A model generated the notes under the pieces. The model worked only from the letters and a program-made list of their open reading frames with translations, had not been told where the DNA came from and searched no databases. The position numbers and the translations under genes are program-made. DNA of 62,012 nucleotides. It comes from Eubacterium sp. Its GTDB lineage: Bacteria > Bacillota > Clostridia > Oscillospirales > Ruminococcaceae. Positions 46,856-54,801 of the stretch are shown piece by piece. How positions within the stretch are numbered: position 1 is the first letter of the stretch; every line of letters starts with the position of its first letter. The stretch is from the NCBI GenBank assembly GCA_022511265.1, contig JAFLRX010000015.1, forward strand, positions 1 through 62,012, read 5' to 3'.

Positions 46856-47809
46856 TCAGTTGTAGTTTGAATTGTATACGGAAATCTTTCCGTCCTCAAG
46901 CTCAACCCTTACCTTGTCTCCGCCCTTTAGGCCGAGGGCCTCAAGATACTCCTTGGGTATCTGCAGCCGTCCCGCACGGTCAAGCACCACAAGCTCTTCG
47001 TGCTCGGCGGACTGTCCCATGAGCATTTCATGCTCAGCCCTCTGCTGTTCACTCATTTTCTCAAGCTCGTCAAACGACAACAGCGGCGTTTTTTTGCGCA
47101 CCGTCTCGGAGGATGTCTTTCCGTCGCGGATGGCAACGACTCGGTCTATTGATTTTGACAGGTTTGTGTCATGAGTTACAATTATTATCGTTACTCCGGT
47201 CTGCCGGTTCAGATCCTTGAACACGTCAAGCACCATTGACGCGGTCTTGGTGTCCACCGCGCCGGTCGGCTCATCCGCCAGCAGCAGGCTCGGATTATTT
47301 GACAGCGCAATGGCTATCGCCACACGCTGCTGTTCGCCTCCCGATAGCTGTCCCAGCAGCGAATTACGCCGCTCGCCCAGTCCTACCATTTCCAGCAGCT
47401 CTCTCGCCCGCTCGCGCCGGTTTTTGTATCCCGACAGCAGCAACGGCATCTCCACGTTCTGTGAAGCCGTCAGATAAGGGATAAGGTTACGCGCGTTGTT
47501 CTGCCAGACAAAGCCGACCGTCTCGCGCTTGTACTTTATCAGATCCTTTTCGTCAAACTTCAGCAGATCCTTGCCGTCTACAAACAGGCTGCCCGCCGAA
47601 GGCTTATCAAGTGCGCCGAGCATATTCAGCAGCGTTGATTTACCGCTGCCGGAGGCGCCGACGATACCCATCAGCTCGCCCCGCTCGACCGTCAGGTCCA
47701 GTCCCTGAAGCGCCATTACCTCCACCTCGGAGGTCTTGTATATCTTAACTAAGTTGTCGCACCGCACCATCACGTTTTCAGGGGGTGCCAGCATTACTCT
47801 CTGCGGCAT
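46856..47809 (-). CDS. LolD/MacB-type ABC ATPase fused to an AbrB-like domain
   Basis: 317 residues. Residues about 10-230 are an ABC ATPase with Walker A GASGSGKST, signature [15 protein letters not shown] and Walker B LLLADEPTGAVD, most like the LolD/MacB/FtsE group rather than sugar-importer MalK. Residues about 275-317 resemble a SpoVT/AbrB beta-hairpin (DRAGRLQIPKEYLEALGLKG). In transcription factors that fold dimerises and binds DNA; here it may dimerise the ATPase or link it to regulation. Its ATG overlaps the preceding ATPase stop. Confidence 0.9.
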   Translation of the reverse strand: MPQRVMLAPPENVMVRCDNLVKIYKTSEVEVMALQGLDLTVERGELMGIVGASGSGKSTLLNMLGALDKPSAGSLFVDGKDLLKFDEKDLIKYKRETVGFVWQNNARNLIPYLTASQNVEMPLLLSGYKNRRERARELLEMVGLGERRNSLLGQLSGGEQQRVAIAIALSNNPSLLLADEPTGAVDTKTASMVLDVFKDLNRQTGVTIIIVTHDTNLSKSIDRVVAIRDGKTSSETVRKKTPLLSFDELEKMSEQQRAEHEMLMGQSAEHEELVVLDRAGRLQIPKEYLEALGLKGGDKVRVELEDGKISVYNSNYN

Positions 47810-48519
47810 TACTCCTCCTTATCCGTGCCGTCGTTTTCCGTGACGTCGGTTATCTCGCCGTCCTCAAGGGTATAAACGACATCGCACATCTCCATCATGG
47901 CGGTATCATGCGTGGTCATCACTATCGTGAGACCGTCCTCATGCGCAAGCTCTCTGAATAAGTTCATTACCGCAAGTCCCGTCGGCATATCCAGTGCCGC
48001 CGTCGGCTCGTCAGCGAATATCAGCTTCGGTCGGTTGGAGATAGCTCTCGCTATCGCGACACGCTGCTGCTCGCCGCCCGACAGCTCGCCGGGACGATGA
48101 TGCATACGCTTTTCCAGTCCGACACGCACCAGACATTCTTTCGCGCGCGCCGCGCGCTCGGAATGCGGCGCGCCCACCAGCCGCATCGCAAATTCGACAT
48201 TCTCATACGCGGTCATGGTCGGTATCAGCGCCACCGACTGAAATACGAAGGACATATCGTATCTCCGCAGCTTATCCGCCTGCGTGTCGGAAAATCCGGT
48301 TATTTCTTTTCCGTCAAAAATGACCTCTCCCGAGGTCGGTCGGTCAAGCGCACCGAGTATATTTATCAGCGTGGTCTTGCCGGAACCGCTGCGGCCCCGC
48401 AGCACCACAAGCTTGTTGGGCTGTACTTCGAGATTTATGCGCTTTAGCGCGTGGACCTCGGTCTTGTCGTTTATCTTGAAAGTCCGTGATACGTCCACCG
48501 CCTTCAGAATAGGCTCCAT
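47809..48519 (-). CDS. LolD/MacB-type ABC ATPase
   Basis: 236 residues, a complete ABC ATPase ([38 protein letters not shown]). First gene of the locus, behind a consensus promoter. It pairs naturally with the fused ATPase as a heterodimer, yet no FtsX/MacB-type permease is adjacent, so its membrane partner is uncertain. Confidence 0.92.
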   Translation of the reverse strand: MEPILKAVDVSRTFKINDKTEVHALKRINLEVQPNKLVVLRGRSGSGKTTLINILGALDRPTSGEVIFDGKEITGFSDTQADKLRRYDMSFVFQSVALIPTMTAYENVEFAMRLVGAPHSERAARAKECLVRVGLEKRMHHRPGELSGGEQQRVAIARAISNRPKLIFADEPTAALDMPTGLAVMNLFRELAHEDGLTIVMTTHDTAMMEMCDVVYTLEDGEITDVTENDGTDKEE

Positions 48520-48541
48520 ATGTAATTACCTTTCGTAAAAA

Positions 48542-48562
48542 TTCGCCGATATCGTCGGCGAA
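48542..48562 (-). promoter_or_regulatory. Leader stem-loop before the first ATPase gene
   Basis: Perfect TTCGCCGA/TCGGCGAA stem with a 5-base loop, in the 5' leader just ahead of the AAAGG ribosome-binding site. There is no T-run after it. Confidence 0.5.
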
Positions 48563-48624
48563 AGAACCCGATAAAAACAGACTATATAAAAATATACAAA
48601 CTATTTCGGTTTTATATCATAGTA

Positions 48625-48653
48625 ATTATACCAAATTTTCATCTAACTGTCAA
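48625..48653 (-). promoter_or_regulatory. Promoter of the ABC-transporter locus
   Basis: Perfect consensus on the minus strand: TTGACA, 17 nt, TATAAT, with a leader of about 100 bases to the first ATPase. Confidence 0.88.
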
Positions 48654-48984
48654 GGTGCATAAAAAATATTTCACATTTCTATGTGTTTTTTGGGGGTTGT
48701 TGACAAGCGAATTTTTTAATTGTTGTTTTTTACAAAATTTTCGATAAAAGTTTATGCAATGCGACAAGTTTACTTTTCGTTTACACAACATCTAGATAAT
48801 TTTTAGCAAAATAATCATATTTTTGTGTGTAAACGATTTCCAATTTTCAAATTTTCAGGTTTGATTTATTTATTGGAAAAAACAAGAAAATTTTATTTTT
48901 GTAAGAATTGCACAAACCGTTTTGTCGTATTTTTTTACTTAAAATTAAGTTGGTTAAGTGTTTTTTAGGCAGTTCCTATAAAAT
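48654..48984. other. A+T-rich intergenic region with a spaced inverted repeat
   Basis: About 330 bases without a gene. TCGTTTACACA (48777-48787) and TGTGTAAACGA (48836-48846) form an 11-base inverted repeat 48 bases apart. The right copy continues as TGTAAACGATTTCCA, one base off a CcpA cre consensus. No cluster of DnaA boxes is present. Confidence 0.5.
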
Positions 48985-49010
48985 AGTGCCGCGTCATTAG
49001 ACGCGGCACT
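48985..49010 (-). terminator. Terminator of the ABC-F gene
   Basis: Perfect 11-bp stem AGTGCCGCGTC / GACGCGGCACT with a 4-base loop and minus-strand ATTTTATA. Confidence 0.85.
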
Positions 49011-49015
49011 TCACA

Positions 49016-49039
49016 ACTATTCATTATTCATTATTCACT
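49016..49039. repeat. TATTCAT/TATTCAC tandem repeat beside the ABC-F terminator
   Basis: Copies CTATTCAT, TATTCAT and TATTCAC run into the 3' end of the ABC-F gene. It is the same short repeat family as at 9326, 7158 and 56466. Confidence 0.55.
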
Positions 49040-50938
49040 GCCGAGGCGTTCTTCTTCCTCGCTCAGCTCCGCCCACCTGTCGGTCAGCTCGCTTTCCTTT
49101 TGGTGCAGCTGCTCCAGCTCAAGCGACAGCGCGGCCGCCTTTTCATAGTCGGTCGCATACTCCGGGTCGGACAGCAGAGCCGTCTTTTGCTCTATCTCCT
49201 CGCCCAGCCGTTCTATCTCCGCCTCGGCTCGCTCTATCGCGGTGCGCAGCTTGCGGCGTTCGCTTTCACGCTGTTTTTTCAGCTTATAGTCGTTCTCCTT
49301 CTTGACAGGCTTTTCCGGCTCGGCGGGCTTTCTGTCTGCATACAGCTCAAGATAGCGGTCATAGTCGCCGTCAATGCTTTCGGTGCCGTTTTCGGTAAGG
49401 CAGACAACACGGTCGGCCAGCTTGTTTATAAGATATCTGTCATGCGAGATTATCAACAGCGTTCCGCCGTAATCTGACAAGGCATTCTCCAACGCCTCGC
49501 GCGAGCGGATGTCTAAGTGGTTGGTCGGCTCGTCCAACAGCAATAGGTTAGCGCCCCTCAACATCAGCTTCAGCAGCGCCAGCCGCGCCTTTTCGCCGCC
49601 GCTCAGCGTCTGTACCTGCTTGAACACGTCCTCACCCTTGAACAAAAACGCCGCCATCGCCGTCCTTACCTCCGTCTCGGTAAGGCGGGGATAGGTGTCC
49701 CACACCTCGTCCAGCGCGGTCTTATCGCCGGACAGCTCGGACTGGGTCTGGTCGTAATAGCCGTATTCTATATCCGCGCCAAAGCGGTATTTGCCGCTGT
49801 CGGCATCCAGCCGCCCCGTCAGTATTTTCAGCAGCGTGGTCTTGCCGCAGCCGTTCTCCCCGAGGATAAACACCGTTTCGTTTTTCTTTACGTCCAATCC
49901 CGCGCCGGAGAACACCTTTTTCCCGCCGAACGACTTTGCCAGCCCCTCCGCATACAGCACATCGTTGCCGCCGCCCTGCCTGCACTTAAAGCTGAACTTT
50001 ACCGCCTGCGGCAACGCGTCAGGCTTGTCCAGCGTCGCCTTCAGCTTGTCCGCCGCCTTTTGCTTTGACGCGGCGGTGACGTAGTTGTGCGCCTGGTTCC
50101 AGCGTTTTTGCTGCTCGATTATCCCCTCGATACGGCTTATCTCCTTTACCGTGCGGTCATATACCCGCTGCTGCGCCTCGCGCGCCTCTGCCTTTAGGTC
50201 AAGGTATCTGGTATAGTTGCCTTTATACACGGTCAGTCTGCCGTTTTCTATCTCGAATGTGGTATTAGTCACCCTGTCCAGGAAATAGCGGTCATGCGAG
50301 ATGACGATATACGCGCCCTTCCTGCTGTCGAGGAATTCCTCCAGCCATTCGCACGCCTTGATATCAAGGTGGTTGGTAGGCTCGTCCAGCAACAATATGT
50401 TGCTGTCGGATAACAGCAGCTTTGCCAGCTGGGCTTTGCTTTTTTGCCCGCCGCTCAGCGCGCTGATCGGCTTGTCCAGCTCGTCCTTTTCAAAACCGAG
50501 TCCTGTCAGTGCCGACACCGCGCGTGATTTATAGGTAAGTCCGCCGTCCCGCTCGAACTGCTCGCGCAGCCGCATCTGCCGTGTCAGCGTCTGCTCGCTG
50601 CGGTCGCCCGCGTCTATCTCGTAGTTTATCTCCGCCAGCTCGTCCTCCAGCTCGATAAGCGGTCGGAATATCTCCAGCACCTCGTTGTACAGCGACAGAT
50701 GCTCGTCACGCAGCACATACTGCTCCATATAGCCTATCTTGCCGCCCGCCGACAGGGATACATTGCCGCTTTCCGCGTCCAGCTCGCCGTTGATTATTTT
50801 GAACAGCGTGGTCTTGCCGCAGCCGTTTACCCCGACCAGCCCCACACGGGTGGCGTCCTCCAGCTTAAAGCCGACGTCGCCGAACAGCAGCTCGCCGCCG
50901 AATGATATCGACAGGTCGTTTACCGTCATTACAGTCAC
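49031..50938 (-). CDS. ABC-F family ribosome-associated ATPase
   Basis: About 635 residues, two ABC domains in one chain and no membrane segment. First domain: VNGCGKTTLFKII, LSGGQKSKAQLAKLL, LLLDEPTNHLD; second: GENGCGKTTLLKIL, LSGGEKARLALLKLM, LLLDEPTNHLD. A C-terminal coiled coil (about 555-640) ends it, as in YdiF/Uup-like members. ABC-F proteins bind stalled ribosomes; some confer antibiotic resistance, but nothing marks this as one. I start at GTG (GGAGG 7 bases upstream); the ATG three codons on is farther. Confidence 0.92.
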   Translation of the reverse strand: MTVMTVNDLSISFGGELLFGDVGFKLEDATRVGLVGVNGCGKTTLFKIINGELDAESGNVSLSAGGKIGYMEQYVLRDEHLSLYNEVLEIFRPLIELEDELAEINYEIDAGDRSEQTLTRQMRLREQFERDGGLTYKSRAVSALTGLGFEKDELDKPISALSGGQKSKAQLAKLLLSDSNILLLDEPTNHLDIKACEWLEEFLDSRKGAYIVISHDRYFLDRVTNTTFEIENGRLTVYKGNYTRYLDLKAEAREAQQRVYDRTVKEISRIEGIIEQQKRWNQAHNYVTAASKQKAADKLKATLDKPDALPQAVKFSFKCRQGGGNDVLYAEGLAKSFGGKKVFSGAGLDVKKNETVFILGENGCGKTTLLKILTGRLDADSGKYRFGADIEYGYYDQTQSELSGDKTALDEVWDTYPRLTETEVRTAMAAFLFKGEDVFKQVQTLSGGEKARLALLKLMLRGANLLLLDEPTNHLDIRSREALENALSDYGGTLLIISHDRYLINKLADRVVCLTENGTESIDGDYDRYLELYADRKPAEPEKPVKKENDYKLKKQRESERRKLRTAIERAEAEIERLGEEIEQKTALLSDPEYATDYEKAAALSLELEQLHQKESELTDRWAELSEEEERLGSE

Positions 50939-50975
50939 AGAGGTTCCTCCTTTCCGATAGTGTTGATAGCACAAA

Positions 50976-51003
50976 CCAAGCGGTCAGTGGTCTGACCGCT
51001 TGG
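50976..51003 (-). terminator. Hairpin after the PrsA-like lipoprotein gene
   Basis: Perfect 12-bp stem CCAAGCGGTCAG / CTGACCGCTTGG with a 4-base loop, 9 bases past the stop. Only TTTG follows, so termination may be partial and the ABC-F gene partly read through. Confidence 0.7.
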
Positions 51004-51012
51004 AATTATCTG

Positions 51013-52344
51013 TTATTGCTTTATCTTGTCGGGCTTGTATGCGTCTAATGCCGCGCTGTTGAGGTCAACGTCGTAATCGGTCGCCGCCTCGTCCAGCAGC
51101 TTTTCAAAATCCTCGTCCTTCATCAGATGAAGAATGGAAGAACGGTTCTTTTCAAACCAGTCCTCACGGTCAAGCAGGTCCTTACGCATTACGACATAGT
51201 ATACGGTCTTGTCCTTATATACGCCGCCCTTGTCTACGCCGAGGTCGAACGCCCACTTGATAAACTCCTCACTCGGAGAGGTGCTTTCCTTAGAAAGCAG
51301 TGTTTCGTGGTCGTGCTTTTCTTCCTCTTTATCCTTATCTTTGTCCTTATCCTTGTCGTCGGGAGTATTGGTAGAATCGCCTACGGTCTCTTCTTTAGAG
51401 GTTTCATCCTTTGAAGAAGTATCGTCCTTTGAAGAGGTCTCATCCTCAGACGAGTTGTCAGCGCTTCTGGAGCTCTTGTCGTCGTCTTTAGAATCATTAT
51501 CCTTATCGGAATCTTTATCCTTGTCTTTATCTTTATCCTTGTCCTTATCCTTCTCGGCAAGCTTTTTCTGTTCCGCCACGTAATCCTGATAATCTTCGTA
51601 AACCTTGTCGAACTCCTCACCGTTTTTAAGGCGGTCAAGATAGCTGTTCGCCAGGTCTTCCATCTTTGCCTTGCCCTCGTCGGTCTCTATCTTAGAACCG
51701 TCGCCCTCGGTAAGGGATACCTGTATTATCTGAAATCTGCCGTAGTTATCCTCAAAGTATGTCTTGATGTCTTTTTCGTCGGTGGGGGTGATGCCTTTTT
51801 CGTCATAGTATTTGTCAAACAGCTTGTTCTGCATCATCGCTACCAGCTCTACCTCCTGATAAGACGCGCGGCTGATCCCCAGCTCTTCATAATACTCGCC
51901 GTAGGTAACGCCGAGACTGTAGATACCGTAATAGGTCATCTCGGTCTCCCACATATCCGCAACCGATTTTTTGTTGTTGGCGATCTCGGTATCGGTCAGC
52001 TTCAGCTCTTTTTCTTCAAAGAGCTTTTGGATGGCGATATGACGCTTGATATAACCCAGCGTACGCTCTTCAACAAAGTCATTAAACGGCTTTTCCTGCA
52101 CGTTGTAATTGAAATAGTTGAAATTCTCAATGTCCTGCGGCGACTGTCCCAGTGCGGACAGCTGGCTGTCTATCTCGTTGTATGCCTCAGACATCGCCCG
52201 CATCTCATACACCAGATATACACCCGCGCGAATGTTCTCGCCCTCGATGGTTCCTACCGTGGTAATATCCGCGCAGCCTGCCGACGATACCGCTATGGCA
52301 GCTGCCGCAAATACCGCGGCAATACTCTTAATAATCTTTTTCAT
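51013..52344 (-). CDS. PrsA/SurA-like foldase lipoprotein with a charged insert
   Basis: 443 residues. Lipobox SAGC places the anchoring Cys at 24. Residues 25-210 form a helical SurA_N/PrsA-like chaperone region, with the start of a parvulin-like strand at GRFQIIQVSL. That domain is then interrupted (about 262-350) by a repetitive Asp/Lys/Ser/Glu stretch (KDKDKDKDKD, SSKDDTSSKDETS) before GVYKDKTVYYVVMRKDL closes the fold. Likely an extracytoplasmic folding factor; isomerase activity is doubtful. It lies 50 bases after pheT. Confidence 0.72.
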   Translation of the reverse strand: MKKIIKSIAAVFAAAAIAVSSAGCADITTVGTIEGENIRAGVYLVYEMRAMSEAYNEIDSQLSALGQSPQDIENFNYFNYNVQEKPFNDFVEERTLGYIKRHIAIQKLFEEKELKLTDTEIANNKKSVADMWETEMTYYGIYSLGVTYGEYYEELGISRASYQEVELVAMMQNKLFDKYYDEKGITPTDEKDIKTYFEDNYGRFQIIQVSLTEGDGSKIETDEGKAKMEDLANSYLDRLKNGEEFDKVYEDYQDYVAEQKKLAEKDKDKDKDKDKDKDSDKDNDSKDDDKSSRSADNSSEDETSSKDDTSSKDETSKEETVGDSTNTPDDKDKDKDKDKEEEKHDHETLLSKESTSPSEEFIKWAFDLGVDKGGVYKDKTVYYVVMRKDLLDREDWFEKNRSSILHLMKDEDFEKLLDEAATDYDVDLNSAALDAYKPDKIKQ

Positions 52345-52355
52345 TTCCCAATACT

Positions 52356-52384
52356 ATGCTTTCGCAGGAAAGCATATCTCCTTT
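52356..52384 (-). promoter_or_regulatory. Ribosome-binding site separated from its start by a hairpin
   Basis: AAAGGAG (minus strand, 52378-52384) is 33 bases from the lipoprotein ATG, too far for normal use. Between them is a perfect 8-bp hairpin (ATGCTTTC/GAAAGCAT). If folded, the effective spacing is about 13 bases. No other good Shine-Dalgarno is present. Confidence 0.5.
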
Positions 52385-52396
52385 CGTAGGTTTGTT

Positions 52397-54784
52397 TTAT
52401 CGCAATGTTACGCCTATCGCTTCGAGAGCCTTCAGCACCTTTGCCACCGACGCGTCCGCCTCTTCATCGGTCAGCGTTGCGTCCTTTTTGCGGAAGGTCA
52501 GCGTGTAGGAAAGGCTCTTTTTGCCCTCAGGCACCTGCTCGCCCTTGTATATATCGAAAAGCTTTACAGCTTCAAGATGCTTGGCACTGCTGCGTATTGC
52601 CGCCGTTATCTCGCCGTTGGTCACTTCGTCGGCACAGATAAGGCTGAGGTCGCGCGCCGCCGCAGGGAACTTCGGCAGGGACACATATTTTACGTCCTCG
52701 CCCGCACTCTCCTGTGCCTTGTCTATATCCAGCACCGCGCAGTATACCTCGCAGCCCACGTCGAATGCGCCGGCCGCCCTCGGGTGTATCTGTCCCACAT
52801 AGCCCAGCTCTTTATCGCCCGCGGTCACCTTGGCGCATCTGCCGGGGTGATATACGGGGTTTTCGCTGTCGGCGGTAAACTGCACATCCTCTATACCGAG
52901 CTTGTCCAGTATCTCCTCTACCGCGCCCTTTATCGTGAAGAAATCCTCACCCGCACCGTAAAGACCTAAGCAGAGATAATCCTTTTCGTCCGGCAGCTCG
53001 CCCTCACCATTCGGGAAGTACGCGCGCGCCGTCTCGAAAAATCTCGCGGACAGGTTGCGGTTGTTGTAGTTTCTTCTTATTACTTCCATCATAGAGGTCA
53101 GCGGGCTGGTCCTCATTACCGAGGTGTCCTCGCCCAGCGGGTTGCGGATAACTACGCTCTTTCTGTCCTCTTCCTTCATACCCAGCAGCTCATAATCCTT
53201 GGGGGATATAAAGCTGTAGGTCATTATCTCGTAAAATCCCAGTGACAGCGCAAGACTTGTCGCCTTGTCCTCAAACTTCTGTCTCTCGGTGCGTCTGCCC
53301 TGACCGGACAGCTTAGGCACGGTGGACGCAATGTTGTTATAGCCGTATATGCGCGCCACTTCCTCCGCAATGTCGCAGGGTAAATGCATATCTATTCTTG
53401 TCGGCGGTACTATCAGCTCGTCGCCCTCTATACCAAAGCCGAGACGCTTTAATATAGACTTCTGTTCGTCCGCGGGGATGTTTGCTCCCAGCAACTCGTT
53501 TACACGGTCGCAGTCCAGCTTTAGTCTCTCCGGCTGATATTCGCCGCTCTTCGCGTCGATTATGCCGTCAACTATCTCACCGCAGCCCAGCATCTCTATC
53601 AGCTGCAACGCGCGCTTTAACGCCTTTTCGGCATTCACGGGGTTCAGCCCCTTTTCAAAGCGCGAGCTTGCCTCGGTCCTCTCGCCTACCTTTTTCGCGG
53701 TGCGGCGTACCGATACGCCGTCAAAGCATGCCGCCTCGAATACTACCGTCGTGGTGTCATCCATGATACCGCTGTGCTCGCCGCCCATTACGCCCGCGAT
53801 AGCTATCGGCTTTTTGCCGTCCGCTATTATCAGCATTTCGGGTGACAGCTTTACCGGCTCTGCCATTTCGTCCAGCAGCTTTAGGGTCTCGCCCTCTTTC
53901 GCGTTGCGCACCGTTATGGTGTTGTCCTCAACATAGCGCAGATCAAACGCGTGCATCGGATGACCGTATTCCAGCATTACAAAGTTGGTGATGTCTACTA
54001 AATTGTTTATCGGGCGGACGCCGCTGGCTCTCAGTCTGCGTGCCATCCATCTCGGCGACGGGCCTATTTTGACATTCTTCACCATTGCCGCCATATAGCG
54101 CGAGCAAAGCTCTTTATTCTCAACGGTTACCTTCAGCTCGTCGTTTATGTTGCCGCCCGCCGTGGTGTAGGTAGGCTCGGTATAGTTCAGCGGGGTGTCG
54201 AACACCGCCGCGGCCTCCTGCGCCAGTCCCAGCACCGACAGACAGTCGGGGCGGTTGTTGGTTATCTCAAACTCAACTATAGTGTCGTCTATCTCCAGTG
54301 CCTCGCGGATGTCCATGCCGGGCTTCATCTTGTCGATGTCGGGGTCCTCGTTAAGGATAAGTATTCCGTCATCCGGCACGAAGTAGGAAAAATCTCCGGG
54401 GGTCAGCCCCAGCTCTTCATACGAGCACATCATACCGTTGCTGACAACTCCGCGCAGCTTGCCCTTGGTTATCTTTGTACCGTCCGCCAGCGTGCTGTTA
54501 TGCATGCAGGCGGAGACTATCGCACCCTCAAACAAATTCTGCGCCGCGGTGACTATCTGCACCGGCTCGCCCTGTCCCGCATCCAGCTGGCATATCCACA
54601 GCTTGTCGCTGTCGGGGTGACGTTCAAGGCTTATCACCTTTGCCACCACTATATTTGAGATAGGCTCGCTCATGTTGTGGTAGGTCTCTACCTTAGAGCC
54701 GCCCATGGTCATTTTATCGGCAAATTCTTTTGCCGGCATATCGGCTTTAACGTAATCGTTAAGCCATTTCATTGAAAGATCCAC
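52397..54784 (-). CDS. pheT: Phenylalanyl-tRNA synthetase beta subunit
   Basis: 795 residues that with PheS charges tRNA-Phe. The N-terminal tRNA-binding OB fold (about 40-150, HPDSDKLWICQLDAG), the B3/B4 editing domain, the B5 DNA-binding-like fold (LPCDIAEEVARIYGYNNIAST) and the C-terminal anticodon-binding FDX-ACB domain (PKFPAAARDLSLI) are all present. GTG start gives the usual VDLSMKWLNDYV opening. It follows pheS by 17 bases. Confidence 0.97.
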   Translation of the reverse strand: MDLSMKWLNDYVKADMPAKEFADKMTMGGSKVETYHNMSEPISNIVVAKVISLERHPDSDKLWICQLDAGQGEPVQIVTAAQNLFEGAIVSACMHNSTLADGTKITKGKLRGVVSNGMMCSYEELGLTPGDFSYFVPDDGILILNEDPDIDKMKPGMDIREALEIDDTIVEFEITNNRPDCLSVLGLAQEAAAVFDTPLNYTEPTYTTAGGNINDELKVTVENKELCSRYMAAMVKNVKIGPSPRWMARRLRASGVRPINNLVDITNFVMLEYGHPMHAFDLRYVEDNTITVRNAKEGETLKLLDEMAEPVKLSPEMLIIADGKKPIAIAGVMGGEHSGIMDDTTTVVFEAACFDGVSVRRTAKKVGERTEASSRFEKGLNPVNAEKALKRALQLIEMLGCGEIVDGIIDAKSGEYQPERLKLDCDRVNELLGANIPADEQKSILKRLGFGIEGDELIVPPTRIDMHLPCDIAEEVARIYGYNNIASTVPKLSGQGRRTERQKFEDKATSLALSLGFYEIMTYSFISPKDYELLGMKEEDRKSVVIRNPLGEDTSVMRTSPLTSMMEVIRRNYNNRNLSARFFETARAYFPNGEGELPDEKDYLCLGLYGAGEDFFTIKGAVEEILDKLGIEDVQFTADSENPVYHPGRCAKVTAGDKELGYVGQIHPRAAGAFDVGCEVYCAVLDIDKAQESAGEDVKYVSLPKFPAAARDLSLICADEVTNGEITAAIRSSAKHLEAVKLFDIYKGEQVPEGKKSLSYTLTFRKKDATLTDEEADASVAKVLKALEAIGVTLR

Positions 54785-54801
54785 TTTATATATTCTCCTT
54801 T

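Noticed and set aside
48654-48984. Replication origin
   Set aside because: The region is A+T-rich, but I find no cluster of DnaA boxes and no dnaA or dnaN nearby.
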